Made by a program: the position numbers and the translations under genes. Below are positions 7,620-11,337 of a stretch of DNA of 11,337 bases, piece by piece. Origin of the DNA: Bacteroidota bacterium. GTDB taxonomy: Bacteria; Bacteroidota; Ignavibacteria; Ignavibacteriales; Ignavibacteriaceae. The notes below the pieces were generated by a model, which saw only the letters and a program-made list of their open reading frames with translations, had not been told where the DNA came from and did not search any database. The DNA lies in contig JAJRSV010000285.1 in the NCBI GenBank assembly GCA_024278655.1, positions 1-11,337 on the forward strand. The letters are read 5' to 3'. Within the stretch, counting starts at the first letter, position 1. Each line of letters begins with the position of its first letter.

Positions 7620-9014
7620 ATGTCAGAAGAAAAATTTACTAAGAAAATATTGTGCATCGGTGCAGGTTACGTAGGCGGACCTACAATGGCAATGATAGCC
7701 GCAAAGTGTCCGCAGTATAAAGTTACGGTAGTCGATATCGACGAAAAGAAAATTGCCGCCTGGCAAACCGATGAGTTACCAATTTATGAACCGGGTTTGC
7801 TCGACGTTGTTAAGCAGGCAAGGGGAAGAAACTTATTCTTTACAACCGAACTTGAAAAAGGTATTAAAGAAGCGGATATAATTTTTGTTTCGGTAAACAC
7901 GCCAACTAAAACATTCGGCGAAGGTGCAGGTAAAAGTGCAGACCTTCAGTACTGGGAAAAGTGTGCAAGGGATATTCGAAGCGCAGCGGAATCGGATAAG
8001 ATAGTTGTTGAGAAAAGTACACTACCTGTTAAAACCGCAATTGCAATGGAAAGAATTTTAAACGAAAACGATAAAGGACTTCACTTCGAGATAGTTTCCA
8101 ATCCCGAGTTTCTTGCCGAAGGAAGTGCGATAAGAGATTTGGAAAATCCTGACCGCGTTTTAATCGGTTCGAAAGAAACCGAAAGCGGATTGAAAGCGCG
8201 CGAAGAGATAGTGGAGATTTTTGCAAACTGGATTCCCCGCGACCGGCTGATTACAAGCAACCTGATGAGTGCCGAGCTTTCAAAATTAGTTGCCAACTCG
8301 TTTCTTGCACAAAGGATATCATCAATCAACAGTATATCTGCTCTTTGCGAAATTGTTGATGCGGATGTAACCGAAGTTGCAAATGCAATAGGAAAAGATT
8401 CGCGTATCGGAAATAAGTTTTTAAATGCAAGCGTAGGATTCGGCGGTTCCTGTTTTAAGAAGGATATTCTCAATCTCGTTTACCTGTGCGAAACACTCGG
8501 TTTGTACGAAGTGGCATCGTACTGGGAAAGCATCGTTAAAATGAACGAGTACCAGGAAAACAGATTTGTAAAAACAATTACACAGGCATTGTTCAACACG
8601 GTAACAAATAAGCGTATTGCTTTATTTGGATTCGCATTTAAAGCAAACACGAGTGATACAAGGGAATCGCCGGCGTTTTACATTACTAAAAAATTAATGG
8701 AAGAAAGAGCAAAGGTTGTAATAACCGATCCCAAAGCGTTAGCCAACGCAAAGCGGGACCTTGCTGGTTACAACGATGCTATTGAATATGTAGAAGACCC
8801 TTACGAAGCTGCCGATAAATCGCACGCTGTTGCAATTATAACCGAGTGGGATCTATACAAGACACTTGATTACGAAAGAATTTACAAGCAAATGGAAAAG
8901 CCCGCCTTTATTTTCGACGGGCGTAATATTCTTGACCATCAGAAGCTTTTTGAGATTGGGTTTAACGTTTATCCGTTAGGTAAACCGCACCTTATTCATT
9001 TTAAAGAAGTATAA
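7620..9014 (+). CDS. ugd: UDP-glucose 6-dehydrogenase, eukaryote-like type
   Basis: Cytoplasmic NAD+-dependent enzyme that oxidises UDP-glucose to UDP-glucuronate, a precursor for capsule, LPS and exopolysaccharide sugars. The product is 464 residues. The N-terminal Rossmann fold has IGAGYVGG (14-20) and VVDID; the central part has SVNTPTKTFGEG, EKSTLPV and SNPEFLAEG (E163); the active site has ELSKLVANSFLAQRISSINS (K222, N226) and GFGGSCFKKD (nucleophile C278, D282); the C-terminal UDP-binding domain has GFAFKANTSDTRESPA and FIFDGRNILD. From memory, these fall at a constant offset of +2 from human UGDH (E161, K220, C276, D280). Inserts such as TKTFGEGAGKSADLQYWE match the animal form, not the shorter E. 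coli/Streptococcus type. The human C-terminal tail is absent. GGAG lies 9 nt before the start. No glycosyltransferase or polysaccharide genes adjoin it. It converges with pdxJ 24 bp downstream. Confidence 0.95.
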   Translation: MSEEKFTKKILCIGAGYVGGPTMAMIAAKCPQYKVTVVDIDEKKIAAWQTDELPIYEPGLLDVVKQARGRNLFFTTELEKGIKEADIIFVSVNTPTKTFGEGAGKSADLQYWEKCARDIRSAAESDKIVVEKSTLPVKTAIAMERILNENDKGLHFEIVSNPEFLAEGSAIRDLENPDRVLIGSKETESGLKAREEIVEIFANWIPRDRLITSNLMSAELSKLVANSFLAQRISSINSISALCEIVDADVTEVANAIGKDSRIGNKFLNASVGFGGSCFKKDILNLVYLCETLGLYEVASYWESIVKMNEYQENRFVKTITQALFNTVTNKRIALFGFAFKANTSDTRESPAFYITKKLMEERAKVVITDPKALANAKRDLAGYNDAIEYVEDPYEAADKSHAVAIITEWDLYKTLDYERIYKQMEKPAFIFDGRNILDHQKLFEIGFNVYPLGKPHLIHFKEV

Positions 9015-9056
9015 AAATTTAAAAGACGGCTTACCGGCTCAACCTCCGATAAGCCG
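9011..9056 (-). terminator. Intrinsic terminator for the CPBP-pdxJ operon, overlapping the pdxJ 3' end
   Basis: An inverted repeat CGGCTTACCGG (9027-9037) and CCGATAAGCCG (9046-9056) can form an 11-bp stem with one C/A mismatch and an 8-nt loop. Read on the minus strand, the stem is followed directly by TCTTTTAAATTTTTAT, a U-rich tract, as expected of a rho-independent terminator. The stem includes the last codons and stop of pdxJ, and the U-tract reaches the stop of the converging ugd gene. On the plus strand the hairpin is followed by a poorer T-run, so termination of ugd there is less certain. Confidence 0.7.
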
Positions 9057-9752
9057 CATCATTTCTCTTACAGCTTCTTTAATGCCAACCATAACGGCGC
9101 GTGCTATTACCGCGTGACCGATACTTACTTCGTCGATATCCGGAACTTCGCGGAACACTTTTATATTCTGATAATTCAATCCGTGTCCTGCATTTACTCC
9201 CATTCCTAATTTTTTTGCTAACTTAACCGCGGCTCTTATTTTTTCAAGCTCGTCAAACTGGTCAGCTTCGGTTACGGCATTTGCAAAAACGCCTGTATGC
9301 AGCTCAACGTAATCCGCATCAATTTCCGCTGCTACTTCAATGTTTTTTAATTCGGGTTCTACAAAAAGCGAGACTTCTATATCGGAATCGTGAAGTTCTT
9401 TAATTGTATCTTTAATTAATGAAATGTTATCAATTACATTTAGTCCGCCTTCGGTTGTAAGTTCTTCCCTACGCTCGGGAACAAGGGTTGCAAGTTCGGG
9501 TCCCACATCGCAGGCAATCTTAATTATTTCTTCGTTGGCTGCCATTTCCAAATCTAACTTTGTCTTTATTAGCTCGCGAAGAAGTCTTACATCGCGTTCG
9601 GTGATGTGTCTTCTGTCTTCACGCAGGTGAACAACAATTCCATCGACTCCGGCTTCCTCGGCAACAAGTGCGGCAGTAACCGGATCGGGCTGCTCCTCTC
9701 CCCTTGCGTTTCGTAAAGTTGCTACATGATCTACGTTTAATACAAATCTCAT
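9039..9752 (-). CDS. pdxJ: Pyridoxine 5'-phosphate synthase
   Basis: Cytoplasmic TIM-barrel enzyme of the DXP-dependent vitamin B6 pathway. It condenses 1-deoxy-D-xylulose 5-phosphate with 3-amino-2-oxopropyl phosphate to give pyridoxine 5'-phosphate. The 237-residue length is typical. It opens with the family signature LNVDHVATLRNARG and contains VHLREDRRHI (His42), LEMAANEE (Glu69), VELHTGVFA and VNAGHGLNY (His190), plus the phosphate-binding end EVSIGHAVIARAV. His42, Glu69 and His190 correspond to the E. coli catalytic residues His45, Glu72 and His193. The start is firm: TGAGG overlaps the stop of the upstream CPBP gene and lies 8 nt before the ATG, suggesting translational coupling. The partner pdxA is not in the window. 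The gene ends in a hairpin terminator. Confidence 0.97.
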   Translation of the reverse strand: MRFVLNVDHVATLRNARGEEQPDPVTAALVAEEAGVDGIVVHLREDRRHITERDVRLLRELIKTKLDLEMAANEEIIKIACDVGPELATLVPERREELTTEGGLNVIDNISLIKDTIKELHDSDIEVSLFVEPELKNIEVAAEIDADYVELHTGVFANAVTEADQFDELEKIRAAVKLAKKLGMGVNAGHGLNYQNIKVFREVPDIDEVSIGHAVIARAVMVGIKEAVREMMRLIGG

Positions 9753-9760
9753 TTCTGTTT

Positions 9761-9764
9761 CCTC
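9761..9764 (-). promoter_or_regulatory. pdxJ ribosome-binding site overlapping the upstream stop codon
   Basis: On the minus strand the CPBP gene ends ...TTC-TGA, and the same bases continue as TGAGGAAACAGAA-ATG. The GAGG core therefore shares bases with the TGA stop and sits 8 nt before the pdxJ start. Ribosomes finishing the CPBP gene would sit on the pdxJ initiation site, which favours coupled translation. Confidence 0.75.
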
Positions 9765-10560
9765 AGAATAATTGTTTAACTACATTTATTATCGAACTGA
9801 TGCCGATGCCGTAATCCCCGGCACGGAACCGTAATGAACAGATTAAATCAATCGAGAACATAATTCCCATATGTATAACAACACCGTAAATAATCGAACG
9901 AGTTCTTAAAGCCAGAATTCCCAATGCAATTCCGCCTAAGATTGCACCGAATGTTTCGGCAACCGGTTTTCCGTTATGCAAAATTACAAAAGGTATCATT
10001 TGAATGAGAACCGCATAGTAACCGAATTTTTCCTCAAGACCGAACAGCATATAACCGCGCCAGATAAACTCCCATGCAAACATATAAATTAGCATGCCCA
10101 ATTCGTAAACAAAAAACTTATCCCAAACCTCCCTCACCGAAAGCAGATGCGGATACTTAGCAACAAAAGACGGCTGTGATGAGAAAATCCAGATTACCGG
10201 AAGCATTACCGCAAGAAAAATAACGGTAAGTGTAACACCGGTTAGTTTGTCGCCCAATGTTAATCCGTATGAAGATATTTTTTCTTTATGAATAAATTTT
10301 ATGATGAGCAGCGGAAGAATGAAGAACGTAATAAAATCGCCGATGAACCAGAACAGGTATTCAATCAGATATATATCGGGATGGTTTGAATACGAAGGAA
10401 AAATGTTGAACCGGAAAAACCTGCGCGATGTGTAATACCACGAAATGGTCTGCAACACGGCAACCGCGATGAAGATAATAACAACTTTCCTGTCGAGTCC
10501 GCTAACCGCATTTTTCAGTCGCTCGAGTTCGTTCCTTAAGCTGAATTTGGAATTTTGCAT
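9763..10560 (-). CDS. CPBP-family intramembrane protein (CAAX protease/bacteriocin-processing-like)
   Basis: Polytopic membrane protein of the CPBP (Abi/Rce1-like, PF02517) family, putative intramembrane metalloprotease. With the ATG at 10560 it has 265 residues and about seven hydrophobic segments (about 26-40, 68-89, 108-127, 148-167, 180-194, 200-219, 222-242). The three family motifs are present in variant form. WEFIWRG (E164, R168) replaces the usual EExxxR and keeps one Glu. FVILH (F191, H195) matches FxxxH. HMGIMFSID (H230, D238) stands for the last His-containing motif. Substrates are unknown, and some family members act as scaffolds and not as proteases. An in-frame TTG at 10623 would add 21 residues; it has only a GGGG nearby, and the ATG has no Shine-Dalgarno, so the start is uncertain. 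It forms an operon with pdxJ (10-bp gap) and diverges from groES. No bacteriocin genes are nearby. Confidence 0.82.
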   Translation of the reverse strand: MQNSKFSLRNELERLKNAVSGLDRKVVIIFIAVAVLQTISWYYTSRRFFRFNIFPSYSNHPDIYLIEYLFWFIGDFITFFILPLLIIKFIHKEKISSYGLTLGDKLTGVTLTVIFLAVMLPVIWIFSSQPSFVAKYPHLLSVREVWDKFFVYELGMLIYMFAWEFIWRGYMLFGLEEKFGYYAVLIQMIPFVILHNGKPVAETFGAILGGIALGILALRTRSIIYGVVIHMGIMFSIDLICSLRFRAGDYGIGISSIINVVKQLF

Positions 10561-10662
10561 ACCGGCGGAAATTAAATGAAACCATTTTAAATTTGAATAA
10601 TCTAATATATGGTTTTCGTTCAAATTTTCCCCAAAATGGAAATATTTCTGCTTATTGAATTA

Positions 10663-10691
10663 TTGACAAAAATTTTTTTAAGCATTATATT
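10663..10691 (+). promoter_or_regulatory. Sigma70-type promoter of the groES-groEL operon
   Basis: A consensus -35 TTGACA (10663-10668) is followed after 17 bp by a -10 TATATT (10686-10691), with an AT-rich spacer. The -10 end overlaps the first bases of the CIRCE operator, so the transcription start should fall inside the operator. It is the clearest promoter in the window. It is E. coli-like and not of the Bacteroides TTTG/TAnnTTTG kind. Confidence 0.85.
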
Positions 10692-10716
10692 AGCACTCAC
10701 CTTTTAAGAGTGCTAA
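10690..10716 (+). promoter_or_regulatory. CIRCE operator (HrcA binding site)
   Basis: TTAGCACTC (10690-10698), a 9-bp spacer, and GAGTGCTAA (10708-10716) form a perfect consensus CIRCE inverted repeat. HrcA repressor binds CIRCE and releases it on heat or folding stress, with GroEL helping to keep HrcA active. It overlaps the promoter -10 and the likely start site and lies 37 bp before groES. The transcript would carry part or all of the repeat in its 5' UTR. hrcA itself is not in the window. Confidence 0.97.
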
Positions 10717-10753
10717 CAAAAATTTTTCATTAAACAAATATTGGGAGTTAATT

Positions 10754-11074
10754 ATGAGCGAAGTAAACACATTAACCGATGTAAACATAAAACTTCAGCC
10801 GTTGGCAGACAGAGTTGTTATAAAACCTGCCGAAGCTGAAGAGAAAACCAAGGGTGGAATCATTCTTCCCGATACAGCTAAAGAAAGACCTGTAGAGGGA
10901 ACCGTAGTTGCAGCCGGTCCCGGCCGGAAAACAGACGACGGTAAAATAGTTGAGATGGATGTTAAGGTTGGCGATAAGGTTTTATACGGTAAATACAGCG
11001 GAACGGAAGTTACACTTGAAGGTGAAGAATATTTAATTATGCGTGAGAGTGACATTTTTGCAATCGTTAAATAA
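10754..11074 (+). CDS. groES: Co-chaperonin GroES (Hsp10)
   Basis: Heptameric lid of the GroEL chaperonin, cytoplasmic. The product is 106 residues, against about 95-97 for most GroES; the excess is an N-terminal stretch MSEVNTLTDV before the conserved core IKLQPLADRVVIKP. The mobile loop that docks on GroEL is EEKTKGGIILPDTAKERP, containing the key GGIIL hydrophobic patch. The remaining signatures are GTVVAAGPG, VKVGDKVLYGKYSGTEV and the end YLIMRESDIFAIVK. The start ATG has GGGAG 6 nt upstream, so the extension is real at the level of translation signals; no other ATG lies between it and the core. It is the first gene of the operon, with groEL 36 bp downstream, and is controlled by the CIRCE promoter. 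Confidence 0.98.
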   Translation: MSEVNTLTDVNIKLQPLADRVVIKPAEAEEKTKGGIILPDTAKERPVEGTVVAAGPGRKTDDGKIVEMDVKVGDKVLYGKYSGTEVTLEGEEYLIMRESDIFAIVK

Positions 11075-11110
11075 TAAATAAAAACTGAAAATAAAATTTG
11101 AGGTAAGACT

Positions 11111-11337
11111 ATGGCTAAATTAATAGATTACGACAGCGACGCACGCGGCGGTTTGAAAGCCGGCGTGGACAAGTTAGCTAATGCCGTAAAAGTTACCCTT
11201 GGACCGAAGGGTAGAAACGTTATTCTTGAGAAAAAATTCGGTGCTCCAACTGTTACCAAAGACGGTGTTACAGTTGCCAAAGAAATTGAACTCGATGACC
11301 CCATCGAAAATATGGGTGCACAGATGGTTCGCGAAGT
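11111..11337 (+). CDS. groEL: Chaperonin GroEL (Hsp60), N-terminal part (3' end outside window)
   Basis: ATP-driven folding chaperonin. The first 75 residues are visible and the frame is open to the right edge. The start reads MAKLIDYDSDARGGLKAGVD, followed by NAVKVTLGPKGRNVILEKKF (nucleotide-binding LGPKGRNV), APTVTKDGVTVAKEIELDD (with the Asp equivalent to E. coli D52) and ENMGAQMVREV. These are canonical equatorial-domain sequences. A GAGG lies 7 nt before the ATG. It is co-transcribed with groES under CIRCE/HrcA control; no separate promoter is seen in the 36-bp gap. Confidence 0.98.
   Translation, partial: MAKLIDYDSDARGGLKAGVDKLANAVKVTLGPKGRNVILEKKFGAPTVTKDGVTVAKEIELDDPIENMGAQMVRE

Noticed and set aside
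8081..8473. Minus-strand ORF of 130 codons opposite ugd
   Set aside because: It is antisense to strongly conserved UGDH active-site sequence, has no family resemblance, and its composition mirrors the plus-strand codons.

Overview
The window looks chromosomal and most resembles the Ignavibacteria / Bacteroidota-Chlorobiota (FCB) lineage. The main clues are a type IX secretion C-terminal domain with the NYPNPFNP signature, a two-component-regulator-propeller (reg_prop/Y_Y_Y) sensor, and a moderately AT-rich composition. Several genes have recognisable Shine-Dalgarno sequences (groES, groEL, pdxJ and the beta-barrel gene) and others have none. No mobile element, integrase, CRISPR array, tRNA or rRNA is visible. 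The lineage is inferred from protein style, since no marker gene is complete enough to settle it.

Layout. The left edge holds the C-terminal part of a threonine synthase (1-578, +). Next comes a very large membrane sensor (775-4329, +) with a signal peptide, about 14 periplasmic propeller blades, a Y_Y_Y domain, one membrane helix, a coiled coil and a cytoplasmic SpoIIE/PP2C phosphatase. It is followed by a PEBP/YbhB-like protein (4436-4987, +) and a small outer-membrane beta-barrel protein (5108-5728, +). A 318-bp AT-rich non-coding stretch with degenerate repeats (5729-6046) separates these from a convergently transcribed, secreted beta-propeller phytase-like protein with a T9SS sorting tail (6047-7387, -). 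A divergent intergenic region leads to a eukaryote-type UDP-glucose 6-dehydrogenase (7620-9014, +). This gene converges on a two-gene minus-strand operon made of a CPBP membrane protein (9763-10560) and pdxJ (9039-9752). The right edge carries a divergent heat-shock operon, groES (10754-11074) and the start of groEL (11111-edge), behind a textbook sigma70-type promoter overlapped by a perfect CIRCE operator.

How the genes work together. Most are housekeeping or envelope genes that need not form one pathway. ThrC (threonine), PdxJ (vitamin B6) and GroESL (protein folding) are core functions. The UGDH supplies UDP-glucuronate for surface polysaccharide. The propeller-phosphatase, lipoprotein-like PEBP, beta-barrel protein and phytase-like protein are all predicted in or beyond the envelope, but nothing in the sequence proves they act together. 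ThrC uses PLP, which PdxJ helps to make, but the genes are far apart and on opposite strands.

I do not see a clear undescribed multi-gene system. The best leads are the kinase-less propeller-SpoIIE sensor, a PEBP gene with two plausible in-frame starts (exported and cytoplasmic), a T9SS-tagged phytase-like propeller that appears to lack some phosphate-binding residues, and a UGDH resembling the animal enzyme.
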